This document shows, one piece after another, positions 18,325 through 28,566 of a stretch of DNA of 64,000 bases. Location of the stretch: contig UNRJ01000008.1 in NCBI GenBank assembly GCA_900537125.1, positions 62,001-126,000 on the forward strand. The letters are read 5' to 3'. The translations under genes and the position numbers were made by a program. Under the pieces are notes generated by a model that was not told the DNA's origin, searched no databases, and saw nothing but the letters and a program-made list of their open reading frames with translations. This DNA comes from Rhodobacteraceae bacterium Alg238-R152. Lineage in GTDB: Bacteria > Pseudomonadota > Alphaproteobacteria > Rhodobacterales > Rhodobacteraceae. Position 1 is the first letter of the stretch, and every line of letters begins with the position of its first letter.

Positions 18325-19569
18325 TTATTTGGCGGCGATTTGCACGAGGTTGGAAATCATGCGTGTGGCACTGGCCATGTCCTGCACTGAAACCCATTCC
18401 AGCGGGCCGTGGATTTCCATCATGCCGGTGAAGAGATTGGGACAAGGTACGCCCAATTCGGTCAGGCGGGAGCCGTCGGTGCCGCCACGGATGGGCGCGG
18501 ATTCGGGATCAAAGCCTTCGGTGCGGATGGCCTCGCGGGCAAGCTCCACTGGGGTCATGTCGTTTTCCAGCCAATAGCGCATGTTGCGGTATTGTTTGCT
18601 GATCTCGCAGGAGACTTTGGAGCCTGGGAAATCCGCTTCGGCTTTGGCGCAGGCGGCTTTCAGGCGGGTGGCCTGCGCCTCTAGGTCGTCCATTTCAAAG
18701 GCGCGCAGGATAAAGCGTAAGGTGACCGCACTGCTGCCGCCTTCCTGGGCGTAGACATGCGTAAAACTTTCGCGGCCTGAGGTGGTCTCTGGTGTGGTGC
18801 CGGGCTCGTCTAGCTCAGAGACAATCTGCGCCGCCACGTGCAGGGCGTTGGTCATCTTGTCTTTGGCATAGCCGGGGTGGGCGGAGGTGCCGGTGATGGT
18901 GACCACGGCGCCGTCAGCGGAGAAGGTTTCATGCTCCATGGTGCCGCGTTTGGCGCCGTCCAGCGTATAGGCGAAGTCCACGCCAAAATCGGCGGGCAGG
19001 TCGGGATGCACGCCTTTGCCGATTTCTTCGTCCGGGGTGAAGGCGAGGCGGACTTTGCCGTGCTTCAAGCCCGGCGTGGTGAGCAGATGCTCGGCCATGG
19101 TCATGATAATCGCAATGCCAGCTTTGTCGTCTGCGCCCAAAAGGGTGAGGCCTGAGGCGGTGATGATGTCCTCGCCTTCTTTGCCTGTCAGATAGGCCGA
19201 GGTGGTGGGGTTGAGCACCAGATCGGGGTTGTCGGGATAGGTGATGTCACTGCCGTCCCAGTTGGTAATCACGCGCGGTTTCACGGCGGTGGCGTTGAAC
19301 TGTGGTGCAGTGTCGACATGGGCGCAGAAGCCGATGGTTGGTGCGCTGTTGACGGTGGCAGGTACCGTGGCAAGGACCACGCCATAGGACGTCAGCTGCA
19401 CATCAGATGCCCCGATGCGGTCCAGCTCTGCCACCAGATGGCGTGAAACATCAAGTTGAATGTCGGTCGATGGGGTGCTGGTGGCGTGTTCGTCAGATTG
19501 GCTGTCGATGGCGCAATAGGCGACCAAGCGGTCCGTGAGTTGTTGATGGTACTGGGTAGGGTCGCTCAT
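18325..19569 (-). CDS. pepT: Peptidase T (tripeptide aminopeptidase)
   Basis: PepT is a zinc-dependent M20B exopeptidase that removes the N-terminal residue of tripeptides in the cytosol. The 414-residue protein has the FCAHVDTAP metal motif, LLGADDKAGIA with the bridging Asp, and TPDEEIGKG with the catalytic Glu. I chose the ATG at 19569 (MSDPTQ); the frame extends nine codons further upstream to 19596. The gene stands alone between trpB, which is convergent, and ssb. Confidence 0.94.
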   Translation of the reverse strand: MSDPTQYHQQLTDRLVAYCAIDSQSDEHATSTPSTDIQLDVSRHLVAELDRIGASDVQLTSYGVVLATVPATVNSAPTIGFCAHVDTAPQFNATAVKPRVITNWDGSDITYPDNPDLVLNPTTSAYLTGKEGEDIITASGLTLLGADDKAGIAIIMTMAEHLLTTPGLKHGKVRLAFTPDEEIGKGVHPDLPADFGVDFAYTLDGAKRGTMEHETFSADGAVVTITGTSAHPGYAKDKMTNALHVAAQIVSELDEPGTTPETTSGRESFTHVYAQEGGSSAVTLRFILRAFEMDDLEAQATRLKAACAKAEADFPGSKVSCEISKQYRNMRYWLENDMTPVELAREAIRTEGFDPESAPIRGGTDGSRLTELGVPCPNLFTGMMEIHGPLEWVSVQDMASATRMISNLVQIAAK

Positions 19570-19654
19570 GTCGGGCCTCGCTGAATGATCGTTCACTTGT
19601 GCAAGACATTGGGAGAACTTGGCGACGGTGTAAAGGCTGGCCTATCGAGGCGAA

Positions 19655-19686
19655 CAAAAAAGAGGCCGCCAAGTTGGCGACCTCTT
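19655..19686 (-). terminator. Rho-independent terminator of ssb
   Basis: A 12-pair stem (19660-19671 with 19675-19686, one G-T pair) with a three-base loop is followed on the minus strand by a T run. It lies 20 bases beyond the ssb stop. Confidence 0.9.
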
Positions 19687-19706
19687 CTTTGATTTGAATT
19701 TGCGAT

Positions 19707-20225
19707 TTAGAACGGAATTTCGTCATCCATGTCGCGGCTAGGTGCTGGACCACCTTGGTTGCCGCCACCGCCGCCGCCAAAGTTGCCGCCGCCACCTTGA
19801 TCATAGCCACCGCCGCCTTGGTCGTAGCCTCCGCCACCGCCACCAAAGCCGCCGCCGCCGTCACCACCGCCGGAACGGCCGTCGAGCATGGTGAGAACGC
19901 CGTCAAAACCTTGCAACACCACTTCGGTGGAGTAACGGTCTTGGCCGGACTGATCTTGCCATTTGCGGGTTTGCAATTTGCCTTCAACGTAGACCTTGGA
20001 GCCTTTGCGCAGATATTGTTCGGCAATACGTACGAGGCCTTCTTGGAAGATGGCAACCGAGTGCCATTCCGTGCGCTCTTTGCGCTCGCCAGTATTGCGG
20101 TCTTTCCAGGTCTCTGACGTGGCGATACGCAGGTTGCACACCTTGCCGCCATTCTGGAAGGAGCGCACCTCAGGGTCGCGTCCCAGGTTGCCAATGATAA
20201 TTACTTTGTTCACCGATCCGGCCAT
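19707..20225 (-). CDS. ssb: Single-stranded DNA-binding protein
   Basis: SSB coats single-stranded DNA in replication, recombination and repair. The 172-residue protein has the N-terminal OB fold ([19 protein letters not shown]), a long glycine-rich linker from about residue 118 with repeated DQGGGG-like units, and the acidic C-terminal tip MDDEIPF that binds partner proteins. No LexA-like box was seen in the short upstream region, although ssb is SOS-controlled in some bacteria. The glycine linker is longer than in E. coli but normal for alphaproteobacteria. Confidence 0.97.
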   Translation of the reverse strand: MAGSVNKVIIIGNLGRDPEVRSFQNGGKVCNLRIATSETWKDRNTGERKERTEWHSVAIFQEGLVRIAEQYLRKGSKVYVEGKLQTRKWQDQSGQDRYSTEVVLQGFDGVLTMLDGRSGGGDGGGGFGGGGGGYDQGGGGYDQGGGGNFGGGGGGNQGGPAPSRDMDDEIPF

Positions 20226-20430
20226 GCGCCTATGTCTCCCACGGATTCTTTCTTACGATTTGGGGCACCATACACCACTGCGGGGGCTGAATGGGAAGCG
20301 GATTCTTGTGGATAACCTGTGGTTGGAAAGAAGCGTATCACGCGGGATTTTGCCAAGGGTCGTTCTCGGGTCTGGAAAATACGCTGCAATTTGATATAGA
20401 AGACGCAAAAGCAGGGTGGAGCAGGCGCAT

Positions 20431-21015
20431 ATGTCGCGCAGGATTTTGGGACTAGTGATTGGATTGGCCTTGGTTTCTGGGCCGGTGGCGGCGCAAAATC
20501 TGTCGACCAAGTCCAATGCGCGGTTGTTCAAGAACCAGACAAAAGTGCTGGATGGCCGGGCATCTGAGCAATATCGCAACTCTGTGCGGCTCAAGCCAAA
20601 GCCTGTGATCACCCCGTCCAAATGGGGTTCCGGCAGCTATAACGGAAAGTATCGTGGCCCTTATCTGGTAATGGCGCAGGAAGCGGCGTTGTTGCATGGC
20701 GTGCCGGTGGATTTGTTCCTGAAACTTGTACAGCAAGAGAGCAACTGGAATGCCACTGCCAAATCCCACAAAGGCGCGTTGGGGCTGGCACAGTTGATGC
20801 CGCAGACAGCCCGGGTGTTGCGCGTGGATCCGCTTGATCCGCAGCAAAATCTGGAAGGGGGCGCGCGGTATCTGAAGCAGCAGTATCAAAAATTTGGTAG
20901 CTGGCGCTTGGCTTTGGCGGCTTATAATGCCGGGCCGGGTGCCGTTGAGAAATACGGTGGCGTACCACCCTATGCAGAAACGCGCAATTATGTGCGGGTC
21001 ATCTGGGGCAGCTGA
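20431..21015 (+). CDS. Lytic murein transglycosylase (SLT family)
   Basis: The 194-residue protein has a signal peptide ending near residue 21 (GPVAAQ) and a C-terminal SLT domain with the catalytic Glu in VQQESNWN, followed by [13 protein letters not shown] and [15 protein letters not shown]. These enzymes cleave the glycan strand of peptidoglycan and make 1,6-anhydromuramic ends. I chose the ATG at 20431; the frame opens at a GTG five codons earlier. It is a short stand-alone form similar to those used in cell-wall turnover or secretion. It is convergent with the AraC-family gene. Confidence 0.9.
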   Translation: MSRRILGLVIGLALVSGPVAAQNLSTKSNARLFKNQTKVLDGRASEQYRNSVRLKPKPVITPSKWGSGSYNGKYRGPYLVMAQEAALLHGVPVDLFLKLVQQESNWNATAKSHKGALGLAQLMPQTARVLRVDPLDPQQNLEGGARYLKQQYQKFGSWRLALAAYNAGPGAVEKYGGVPPYAETRNYVRVIWGS

Positions 21016-21033
21016 TCTTCAGGTCTTGAAACC

Positions 21034-21921
21034 CTATCGAGCACGAGCTTGTTTGCGCACTTGGCTTGGCGCAGCGCCGAAGTGCTGTTGGCAGAAACGC
21101 GTGAAATAGGCGGCGCTGCCAAACCCAAGGGACTCGGCCACACGGTTGATTGGCAAATCGCTGTCCAAAAGCAGGCTGCGCGCGCGGTGTTGGGTCATCT
21201 GTGACAGCATTTCAGCAGCGGTCAGCCCGGCAGCCTGACGGCAGACACGGGTCAGATGCGTGGGGGTGATGTCGAGGCGATCCGCATACCAGGCCATGGG
21301 ATGGCCATTGGTGTATTCGGACGCAAGGATGTCACAGAAACGGCGCACAATACGCTCTGATGCGCGCGTGGGTGGCGGCGGGGCTGCCTCTTGAAGATCG
21401 CGACGCAGGGCCACAGAGAGCAGGCGGGCGTGAGCATTTAAGGCTTCCGCCATCAAGGGGCGCTCTTCGCGAAGTTCGCGGCGCAGCGCGTCCAAAATGG
21501 CGGTGAATTCAGCCTGTTCGGTCCCGTCCTGTAGGCGTAAATGCTGCGCACGATCGGGTAAAGTCACACGGCCGTCATTGGGGATCAGAGTCGCAACGCC
21601 TTGAACTTGAAGGCCCAGCTCGAAAGACAGAAGTTTTCCGGCGGGAATGAAAATAGCATTGTGTGCGCCAAAGCCACGGCGCAACCCGTGCAGAAGCACA
21701 CGCCCCTGACCTCGGGTGGTCCAAAGCAGTATGTGATGTGATCGCACGTGTAATTGTTCGAGCAACCATGGGGCACCTTTGGTCAAGCCGGCCAGTGTTT
21801 CGACGCGGATTTGCGGCAACGGCTGGTCTGGTGCGATCGGGCGTGGCGGTGGTGATGTTTCGTTTTGCGCGGCAAGCTTAGGAGCTGCTGCGGACATGCC
21901 TCCCATCCCGGGACGAGTCAT
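21034..21921 (-). CDS. AraC-family transcriptional regulator
   Basis: The protein has an N-terminal cupin-like sensor region (with HILLWTTRGQGRVLLHG near residue 65) and a C-terminal AraC/XylS double helix-turn-helix domain that includes LDITPTHLTRVCRQAAGLT and SLGFGSAAYFTRFCQQHFG. The start is uncertain: an ATG at 21921 gives 295 residues, the frame extends to 21993, and a further ATG at 21897 has a close GGGAGG. The gene is monocistronic, convergent with the transglycosylase gene. The regulated genes and ligand are unknown. Confidence 0.85.
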   Translation of the reverse strand: MTRPGMGGMSAAAPKLAAQNETSPPPRPIAPDQPLPQIRVETLAGLTKGAPWLLEQLHVRSHHILLWTTRGQGRVLLHGLRRGFGAHNAIFIPAGKLLSFELGLQVQGVATLIPNDGRVTLPDRAQHLRLQDGTEQAEFTAILDALRRELREERPLMAEALNAHARLLSVALRRDLQEAAPPPPTRASERIVRRFCDILASEYTNGHPMAWYADRLDITPTHLTRVCRQAAGLTAAEMLSQMTQHRARSLLLDSDLPINRVAESLGFGSAAYFTRFCQQHFGAAPSQVRKQARAR

Positions 21922-22043
21922 AAATGACGGGATATGTAAATTTTTATCGGTCACCTTGTGGCGGATTAAGCGGGGGATGTGCGATTCGGGCAAGTGGGGA
22001 CTTGCATTCTTTTGTCATAAGTTGGCGTAAAACCGCGCGGTGC

Positions 22044-22925
22044 TCAGAGGTTTGCAGGTGCGTGATGGTGCCAGTTGGCCATTTTGGAGCGGAACCAGGT
22101 GCGTTGGCGTTTGGCAAATTGGCGGGTGGCGATGGTGGCACGTTCGCGGGCAGTTGGGAGGTCAATCTCGCCACGTAGATGGGCGATGAGTTCCGGTGCG
22201 CCGATGGCTTTGGCAGATAGATGCGTGGGATCGAACGTTGTCAGATTGGCTTCGGCTTCTTCCAGCGCACCCTGTTCCAGCATCAGATCAAAGCGTTGGG
22301 CGATGCGTGTGTTGAGCCAATCTTTGGGTACGTCAAACACAATTGGAACGGTGTCACTCAAAGGGAGAAGCGGAGGAGGGGTGTTGTCCTGCCAATCTGC
22401 GAGAGGTCGGCCTGTGGCGGTGAGCACTTCCCAGGCTCGCTGCACCCGCATTGGGTTTTGCGTGTCGATACGGGCGGTGGTTTCAGCGTCGAGTTCGGCC
22501 AGTAAGGTTTCGAATCCCTCGGCTGCCACGCGGGCATTGGTGTCCTCGCGCAATTGCGCCGGTGTGGCGGGGATGTCAGCCAAACCTTGAGTGAGCGCGG
22601 TGAAATATAGGCCGGTGCCACCAACAATAATTGGGCGGGGACCAGCGGTGAGCAGCGGGGCCACATCGCGTAGCCAATGACCAACAGAATATTCTGCATC
22701 AAAGGGAATATGACCATAGAGCAGGTGCGGCGCAGCTGTGGTGTCCGCTTCTGAGGGGCGGGCGGTCAGCACTCGCCAGTTGTCAAACACTTGAATCGCA
22801 TCAGCATTAATAATCACGCCGCCATGTTTTTGGGTAATCTCTAGGGCAAGCGCACTTTTACCACTGGCGGTGGGGCCTGCGATCAGGACTGGCTGGTGTG
22901 AGGCGATGGGCGGCAGTTTTGACAT
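22044..22925 (-). CDS. miaA: tRNA dimethylallyltransferase
   Basis: MiaA adds a dimethylallyl group to adenosine 37 of tRNAs that read codons beginning with U. The 293-residue protein has the P-loop GPTASGKS at the N-terminus, the substrate-binding [12 protein letters not shown] region, and the [14 protein letters not shown] block. I chose the ATG at 22925 (MSKLPP), because the 26 residues upstream do not resemble the family. It is divergent from the pyrH operon, with about 120 bases between the starts. Confidence 0.95.
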   Translation of the reverse strand: MSKLPPIASHQPVLIAGPTASGKSALALEITQKHGGVIINADAIQVFDNWRVLTARPSEADTTAAPHLLYGHIPFDAEYSVGHWLRDVAPLLTAGPRPIIVGGTGLYFTALTQGLADIPATPAQLREDTNARVAAEGFETLLAELDAETTARIDTQNPMRVQRAWEVLTATGRPLADWQDNTPPPLLPLSDTVPIVFDVPKDWLNTRIAQRFDLMLEQGALEEAEANLTTFDPTHLSAKAIGAPELIAHLRGEIDLPTARERATIATRQFAKRQRTWFRSKMANWHHHAPANL

Positions 22926-23044
22926 GAAGGAGACCTGACTTTGCGCTGACTTTTGTCGGTTATGCCCAACTCTCGCATTGAACCTGCGCGCGTTTTCCGA
23001 CATTTTGCGTGCAATCCTAAAACGATGCGCAGATGGAGTGCAAC

Positions 23045-23779
23045 ATGAGCGACGACACCGTCCCCGGCGACGCCACCTTTAACCGTGTGATGTTGAAGAT
23101 TTCGGGGGAGGCGTTGATGGGAGACCAAGGCTACGGCCTGCACCCGCCGACAATTGCGCGTCTCGCCAAAGAAGTGAAATCGGTTCACGACATGGGCGTA
23201 GAGATCTGCATGGTGATTGGCGGCGGCAATGTGTTCCGCGGTCTGTCCGGCGCGGCACAAGGTATGGAACGCACGACAGCTGACTACATGGGTATGTTGG
23301 CCACTGTGATGAACGCACTGGCAATGCAGAGCGCATTGGAAGAACTTGGCGTGTTTACGCGCGTGATCAGCGCCATCCGTATGGATGAAGTGGCTGAGCC
23401 TTACATCCGTCGCCGCGCCGTGCGCCATCTTGAGAAAAAACGCGTGTGCATTTTTGCTGCTGGGACAGGTAACCCGTATTTCACCACTGATACAGCCGCG
23501 ACCTTGCGCGCCAATGAGATGGCGTGTGAAGCGATCTTTATGGGCAAAAACGGTGTGGACGGCATTTACGACAAAGATCCGGCGGAGCATGACGACGCGG
23601 TGCGTTTTGATGAAATCACTTATGATGAAGTTCTGACAAAACGCCTGCGGGTGATGGACGCGAGTGCGATTGCATTGGCGCGAGACAACAATCTGCCTCT
23701 GATTGTGTTCCCGCTGGATGAGCCTGGTGGGTTCAAGGGTATTCTGGCTGGCAAGGGCACCTATACAAAGGTTGTCTGA
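23045..23779 (+). CDS. pyrH: UMP kinase
   Basis: PyrH phosphorylates UMP to UDP and belongs to the amino-acid kinase fold, with hexameric regulation by GTP and UTP. The 244-residue protein has the [14 protein letters not shown] start, the [10 protein letters not shown] motif, and the [16 protein letters not shown]-terminal block. I chose the ATG at 23045, which has TGGAG upstream. It is followed by frr after 97 bases, as in many alphaproteobacteria, and heads the envelope gene cluster. The rpsB-tsf pair that often precedes pyrH is absent; miaA lies there instead. Confidence 0.97.
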   Translation: MSDDTVPGDATFNRVMLKISGEALMGDQGYGLHPPTIARLAKEVKSVHDMGVEICMVIGGGNVFRGLSGAAQGMERTTADYMGMLATVMNALAMQSALEELGVFTRVISAIRMDEVAEPYIRRRAVRHLEKKRVCIFAAGTGNPYFTTDTAATLRANEMACEAIFMGKNGVDGIYDKDPAEHDDAVRFDEITYDEVLTKRLRVMDASAIALARDNNLPLIVFPLDEPGGFKGILAGKGTYTKVV

Positions 23780-23876
23780 TCCCGTTAAAGTGATTGAGAC
23801 TGCGTGAGGCGGTGCCAGTGGCGCCGCAACGCGCGCAAAAGACAAAAGAAAATACACAGAAGAAGAGAGCAATCTC

Positions 23877-24440
23877 ATGTCCGAAGAGTTCGAACTTGAT
23901 ACCAACGACCTGACCCGCCGCATGGATGGCGCGATGGGCGCGTTGAAAACTGAATTTGCCTCACTGCGTACAGGTCGCGCGTCGGCAAGTATTCTGGAGC
24001 CGGTGATGGTGGAGGCCTATGGGTCCAAAACACCGATCAACCAAGTGGGCACCGTAAACGTGCCAGAGCCGCGTATGGTAACCATCAACGTTTGGGACAA
24101 ATCGATGGTCAGCGCTGTAGAAAAGGCGATCATGAATTCCGGTCTCGGTATCAATCCACAGACAAACGGCACCATTGTGATGCTGCCGATTCCGGAACTC
24201 AATGAAGAGCGCCGCACCGAATTGACCCGCGTTGCTGCGCAATATGCCGAGCATGCCCGCGTATCGATCCGCAACTTGCGTCGTGATGGCATGGATAAAA
24301 TTAAGAAAGCCAAAAACGATGGTCTGTCCGAGGATGATCAGAAGATTTGGGAATCTGAAGTTCAGGAATTGACGGACAGCTACATCAAGCAGATTGATGG
24401 GGCACTTGAGAATAAGCAAAAAGAGATCATGCAGGTCTAA
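23877..24440 (+). CDS. frr: Ribosome recycling factor
   Basis: RRF splits the post-termination ribosome together with EF-G. The 187-residue protein has the three-helix-bundle signature: [13 protein letters not shown] near residue 27, the [13 protein letters not shown] stretch in the middle, and [11 protein letters not shown] with [16 protein letters not shown] at the C-terminal part. Length and order are normal. It is the second gene of the pyrH cluster and is followed by uppS after five bases. Confidence 0.97.
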   Translation: MSEEFELDTNDLTRRMDGAMGALKTEFASLRTGRASASILEPVMVEAYGSKTPINQVGTVNVPEPRMVTINVWDKSMVSAVEKAIMNSGLGINPQTNGTIVMLPIPELNEERRTELTRVAAQYAEHARVSIRNLRRDGMDKIKKAKNDGLSEDDQKIWESEVQELTDSYIKQIDGALENKQKEIMQV

Positions 24441-24445
24441 ATCAA

Positions 24446-25168
24446 ATGGGTGACGAAACTCCCTCAACCGGTCCTCGGCATGTGGCCATTATTATGGATG
24501 GCAACGGCCGGTGGGCACAGGCCCGCGGTCGTCCGCGGTTATTTGGGCACCACGCCGGGGCCAAGCGCGTCAAAGAGATTGTGCGCGCTTGCCGTCCTTT
24601 GGGCGTTGAGTATTTGACGATTTTTGGGTTTTCAACCGAGAATTGGAAACGCACGCAGGCGGAGGTGGCGGGCCTTATGAGCCTGTTTCGTCAGTATATT
24701 CGTAAGGAGGCCCGTGGGCTGAAGGCGGAAGGTGTGCGGGTGCGGTTTATTGGCGATCGGCCCCGGCTGGATGCCAAGCTGCGCGCGTTGATGGATGAGC
24801 TGGAAGAGCTCACCGCTGAGAATGATGGCGTGAATTTGACCATTGCGTTGAACTATGGTGGTCGGGACGAAGTGGCCCGCGCCACACAACGACTAGCGCA
24901 GGATGTGGCGGATGGTTCGTTGGCGCCGGAAGATGTGAATGAAGAGACTTTACCAAAATATCTGGACACCCATGTATTGCCTGATCCCGATCTGGTTATT
25001 CGTACCAGTGGCGAAGCGCGGATTTCCAATTTCCTTCTGTGGCAGTCAGCATATGCCGAATATGAATTTATCGACACGCTTTGGCCAGACTTCTCCAAAG
25101 AGGAGTTCCGCAAGCTGGTGGATGCCTATGCGCGACGTGACCGCCGTTTTGGCACGGTGACAGTGTGA
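24446..25168 (+). CDS. uppS: Isoprenyl (undecaprenyl) diphosphate synthase
   Basis: UppS makes the C55 lipid carrier for peptidoglycan and lipopolysaccharide units by adding isopentenyl units in cis. The 240-residue protein has the signature HVAIIMDGNGRWAQARG at the N-terminus with the catalytic Asp, LTIFGFSTENWKR, and RTSGEARISNFLLWQSAY. It overlaps the downstream cdsA by four bases (start GTG at 25165), which indicates coupling. Confidence 0.97.
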   Translation: MGDETPSTGPRHVAIIMDGNGRWAQARGRPRLFGHHAGAKRVKEIVRACRPLGVEYLTIFGFSTENWKRTQAEVAGLMSLFRQYIRKEARGLKAEGVRVRFIGDRPRLDAKLRALMDELEELTAENDGVNLTIALNYGGRDEVARATQRLAQDVADGSLAPEDVNEETLPKYLDTHVLPDPDLVIRTSGEARISNFLLWQSAYAEYEFIDTLWPDFSKEEFRKLVDAYARRDRRFGTVTV

Positions 25169-25938
25169 GCAGCGTGACCGGCAAGTGGGGCGATTTGTTG
25201 CCCCGCACTCTTTCAGCCGTTGTGCTGCTTGGAGTGGGTGGACTGGCGATCTGGCAGGGCGGCTTTCTGTTCCACGAATTTGTTGTGCTGATCTGTGGTG
25301 GTATGGTTTGGGAATTGAGCCGGATGATGTCCGGTGGGGACCAGAAAATCTCGCTTTCCATGGGCGCGTTGGCAGCTGTGGTTCTGTTTCTGACTGATTT
25401 TGTCCCTGGACAGGCGATCTTGCCGATGTTGCTCGCCGTGCCTTTGGCTGGAGCAGGGCAACTTAAGAAAGATCGTGGAATCTACGTAGCTTATGCGGCT
25501 GGATTGATGTTGGCTTGCTATGGGCTGATTGTGCTGCGAGACGTGCGTGGGGCCTATTGGGTGATTTGGCTGGTGTCGGTTGTGGTGGCAACTGATGTGG
25601 CTGGGTATTTCGCGGGGCGTTTGCTTGGCGGGCCCAAGTTTTGGCCCAAAGTCAGCCCAAAGAAAACCTGGTCGGGCACGATGGCGGGCTGGGTGGCAGC
25701 GGCCTGCGTTGGTGTGGCTTTTGGTGGTACGCCGTTGATTATCCTGTCGGTGTTGACGGCTTTTGCTTCGCAGATGGGCGATGCAGCCGAGAGTGCCATC
25801 AAGCGGCGGACAGGCATCAAAGACAGCTCCAATCTCATTCCCGGTCACGGTGGATTGCTGGACCGGTTTGATGCAATGTTGGGCGCTGCGCTTATGGTGC
25901 TGGTGTTGGGAGCCGTGTTGGGGCTGCCGGCGACATGA
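25165..25938 (+). CDS. cdsA: Phosphatidate cytidylyltransferase
   Basis: CdsA forms CDP-diacylglycerol, the precursor of all phospholipids. The 257-residue protein has about eight membrane helices and the C-terminal signature block SQMGDAAESAIKRRTGIKDSS with the metal-binding Asp, followed by LIPGHGGLLDRFD. The start is a GTG that overlaps the uppS stop. It overlaps dxr by four bases as well (ATGA). Confidence 0.96.
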   Translation: MSSVTGKWGDLLPRTLSAVVLLGVGGLAIWQGGFLFHEFVVLICGGMVWELSRMMSGGDQKISLSMGALAAVVLFLTDFVPGQAILPMLLAVPLAGAGQLKKDRGIYVAYAAGLMLACYGLIVLRDVRGAYWVIWLVSVVVATDVAGYFAGRLLGGPKFWPKVSPKKTWSGTMAGWVAAACVGVAFGGTPLIILSVLTAFASQMGDAAESAIKRRTGIKDSSNLIPGHGGLLDRFDAMLGAALMVLVLGAVLGLPAT

Positions 25939-27104
25939 GAAAAATATCCATTTTTGGGGCAACCGGGTCGATTGGGCAAAACACCATTGACCTGATCAGA
26001 CGCGATCCCGCGAGCTATGACGTGGTGGCGTTAAGCGGCGGTCAGAATATTGCCCAATTGGCGGCGGACGCACGCGAATTGAACGCGGATATCGCAGTGA
26101 CGGCCGATGAGGCGCGGTTGGATGAGTTGCGCGAGGCGCTACTTGGAAGTGGTGTTGAGGCGGCGGCTGGTGCGGCGGCGATCCGCGAGGCGGCTGCGCG
26201 GCCGGCGGATTGGGTGATGAGCGCGATTGTTGGCGCGGCGGGGCTGGCCCCGGGATTGGTGGCGCTGGAGCAAGGTGCAACCTTGGCATTGGCCAACAAG
26301 GAATCGCTGGTGACGGCGGGGCAGCTGATTATGGGCACGGCAGCGAAACACAATGCGCGTATCCTGCCAGTGGACAGCGAACATTCCGCTATTTTCCAAG
26401 GTCTGATTGGAGAAGATATGGCGGCTGTGGAGCGGATCATCATCACCGCCAGCGGCGGTGCGTTTCGCGACTGGACACTGGAAGATATGGCGCGTGCGAC
26501 GCCGGAGCAGGCCAGCAGCCATCCCAACTGGAATATGGGGCAGCGGATCACTGTGGACAGTGCTTCGATGTTCAACAAGGCGCTGGAGGTCATTGAAACC
26601 AAAGAATTTTTTGGATGTGCACATGAGCAGATAGAGGTGCTGGTGCATCCGGAATCGCTGGTGCATGCTTTGGTGGGGTTCAATGACGGCGCGCTGATGG
26701 CGCATGTTGGGCCGCCGGATATGCGCCATGCGATTGGTTTTGCACTGCATTGGCCGGAGCGAAAAACGCTGCCAGTGGACCGGCTGGATCTGGCCAAGAT
26801 TGGCGCGCTGCATTTTCGCGAACCGGATTTGCAAAGGTATCCGGCGCTGCGCTTGGCACATGAGGTGATGGAACTGGGCGGACACGCAGGGGCGATTTTC
26901 AACGCCGCCAAAGAGCGGGCCTTGGATGGGTTTCTTGATCACCGCATTGGGTTTTTGCAGATGGCGGAGGTGGTCGAAGAGGTTTTGACACAGCTTTCTC
27001 CATCACATTGCCGCAAGAATGCCGAAATGACCCTTGATACGGTCATGGAAACCGACCATTTGGCCCGCATAACGGCCGACCAGGTCATGAATAAATTGGC
27101 ATAG
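25935..27104 (+). CDS. dxr: 1-deoxy-D-xylulose 5-phosphate reductoisomerase
   Basis: Dxr catalyses the committed step of the MEP isoprenoid pathway, converting DXP to MEP with NADPH. The 389-residue protein has the N-terminal nucleotide fold with IFGATGSIGQNT, the LANKESLV motif, the metal-binding PVDSEHSAIFQ, and NWNMGQRITVDSASMFNK. The start overlaps the cdsA stop by four bases. The adjacency of uppS, cdsA and dxr groups isoprenoid and lipid synthesis in one transcript. Confidence 0.97.
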   Translation: MRKISIFGATGSIGQNTIDLIRRDPASYDVVALSGGQNIAQLAADARELNADIAVTADEARLDELREALLGSGVEAAAGAAAIREAAARPADWVMSAIVGAAGLAPGLVALEQGATLALANKESLVTAGQLIMGTAAKHNARILPVDSEHSAIFQGLIGEDMAAVERIIITASGGAFRDWTLEDMARATPEQASSHPNWNMGQRITVDSASMFNKALEVIETKEFFGCAHEQIEVLVHPESLVHALVGFNDGALMAHVGPPDMRHAIGFALHWPERKTLPVDRLDLAKIGALHFREPDLQRYPALRLAHEVMELGGHAGAIFNAAKERALDGFLDHRIGFLQMAEVVEEVLTQLSPSHCRKNAEMTLDTVMETDHLARITADQVMNKLA

Positions 27105-27128
27105 TGCCCCTGAAAGAGGACAACCCCT

Positions 27129-28475
27129 TTGGATATTTCATCGCTGATTTCCGGTATTGGTGGCGGCGGGCTGACCGTGTTGTGGTTTGTGGTGGCCCTG
27201 TCGATCATCGTCGCGATCCATGAATATGGGCACTATATTGTGGGCCGTTGGAGCGGAATTGGCGCGGATGTGTTTAGCCTGGGCTTTGGTCCGGTGATTT
27301 ACTCGCGCTATGACAAACGCGGCACCAAATGGCAGATCGCCGCGATCCCGCTTGGTGGCTACGTAAAGTTCAAGGGTGATGCCAATGCCGCAAGCGGCAA
27401 AGACGGCGAAGCCATGGAAGAGATGTCGGATGAAGAACGCCGTCACACCATGCATGGTGCGCCGTTGTGGGCGCGGGCGGCGACGGTTTTGGCCGGGCCT
27501 GTGTTCAACTTCATTCTGTCGATCATCATTTTCACGGGAGTGATGGTGTTTAACGGTCAGATTGGCAGTAAGTTGATCGTAGGGGAAATCTGGGATCTGC
27601 CAGAAGCGCCGTATGAATTGCAGCAAGGCGATGTTGTGACCGCTATTGCTGGGGTGGAGATTCCGTCGTTTGATGATCCAGTTGCCTTTGATGAATTTGC
27701 CAAAGCGATGCCAAAAGAGGCTGTGCTGAGCTATTCTGTGGAGCGCGGTGGTGAGGCCCTAGAGGTGTCCGGTCCGTATCTTTACCCGCCGATGGTGCAG
27801 TCTTTGGCGCCACGCTCAGCGGCCTATAACGCCGGACTAGAAGTCGGAGATGTATTCGCCGCGATTGATGGAAAACCCATTGTGGCGTTTTCTCAGCTCA
27901 AAGAAGCGGTTGAGGGCGGTGAGGGCAGCACCTTGGCACTGACGGTGCACCGTGCGGGTGTGATGGATCAGTTTGATCTGACTCCACGTCGTGTGGATGA
28001 GCCGCAAAATGACGGTGGCTTTGTCACGTATTGGCGGATTGGTATTGGGGGCGGCTTTGCGTTTGAACCGGCAACCGAGCAATTGCCGGTAGGCAAGGCC
28101 TTTATGGCAGGTGTGCGCCAAACCGGGCGGATCATGGAAGGTTCCGTAAGCGGGCTCTATCATATGATCACCGGCGCGATCAGCAGCTGCAACTTGTCTG
28201 GCCCGGTGGGGATTGCGCAGACTTCAAGCGCCATGGCGAGCCAAGGCGCGCAGAGCTTCATTTGGTTCATTGCGGTGCTGTCGACAGCGATTGGCCTGCT
28301 CAATCTGTTCCCAATTCCAATGCTGGATGGCGGGCATCTGGTGTTTTACGCCTATGAAGCTGTCACCGGTAAACCGCCAGCGGACGGTGTGCTGCGCATC
28401 CTGATGACGGCGGGCTTGATGCTGGTCTTGAGCATGATGGTGTTTGGCCTGACCAACGATTTGTTCTGCCCATAA
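27129..28475 (+). CDS. rseP: Site-2 intramembrane metalloprotease RseP
   Basis: RseP cleaves membrane anti-sigma factors and signal peptide remnants inside the membrane. The 448-residue protein has the HEYGH zinc motif in the first helix (near residue 31), a central periplasmic region with PDZ domain(s), and the second zinc motif NLFPIPMLDGGH in the C-terminal part. The start is a TTG at 27129, preceded by a GAGGA; no ATG in the frame suits the family's N-terminus better. A terminator stands just after the stop. Confidence 0.95.
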   Translation: MDISSLISGIGGGGLTVLWFVVALSIIVAIHEYGHYIVGRWSGIGADVFSLGFGPVIYSRYDKRGTKWQIAAIPLGGYVKFKGDANAASGKDGEAMEEMSDEERRHTMHGAPLWARAATVLAGPVFNFILSIIIFTGVMVFNGQIGSKLIVGEIWDLPEAPYELQQGDVVTAIAGVEIPSFDDPVAFDEFAKAMPKEAVLSYSVERGGEALEVSGPYLYPPMVQSLAPRSAAYNAGLEVGDVFAAIDGKPIVAFSQLKEAVEGGEGSTLALTVHRAGVMDQFDLTPRRVDEPQNDGGFVTYWRIGIGGGFAFEPATEQLPVGKAFMAGVRQTGRIMEGSVSGLYHMITGAISSCNLSGPVGIAQTSSAMASQGAQSFIWFIAVLSTAIGLLNLFPIPMLDGGHLVFYAYEAVTGKPPADGVLRILMTAGLMLVLSMMVFGLTNDLFCP

Positions 28476-28481
28476 ACGGAT

Positions 28482-28513
28482 TTGGGCGCGGTTTTTGGAG
28501 CGCGCCCAATTTT
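28482..28513 (+). terminator. Rho-independent terminator or attenuator after rseP
   Basis: Nine perfect pairs (28482-28490 with 28501-28509) around a ten-base loop are followed by TTTT. It splits the envelope cluster, so bamA is probably also transcribed from its own promoter further down. Confidence 0.82.
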
Positions 28514-28566
28514 CGCCCAATTCTTACTGTATCGTTACTTTGTAGGTTAGAATTGGGTTTGGAACT

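Noticed and set aside
22883-23923. 346-residue minus-strand frame opposite pyrH
   Set aside because: Shadow of pyrH, with His/Arg-rich composition and no recognisable domain.
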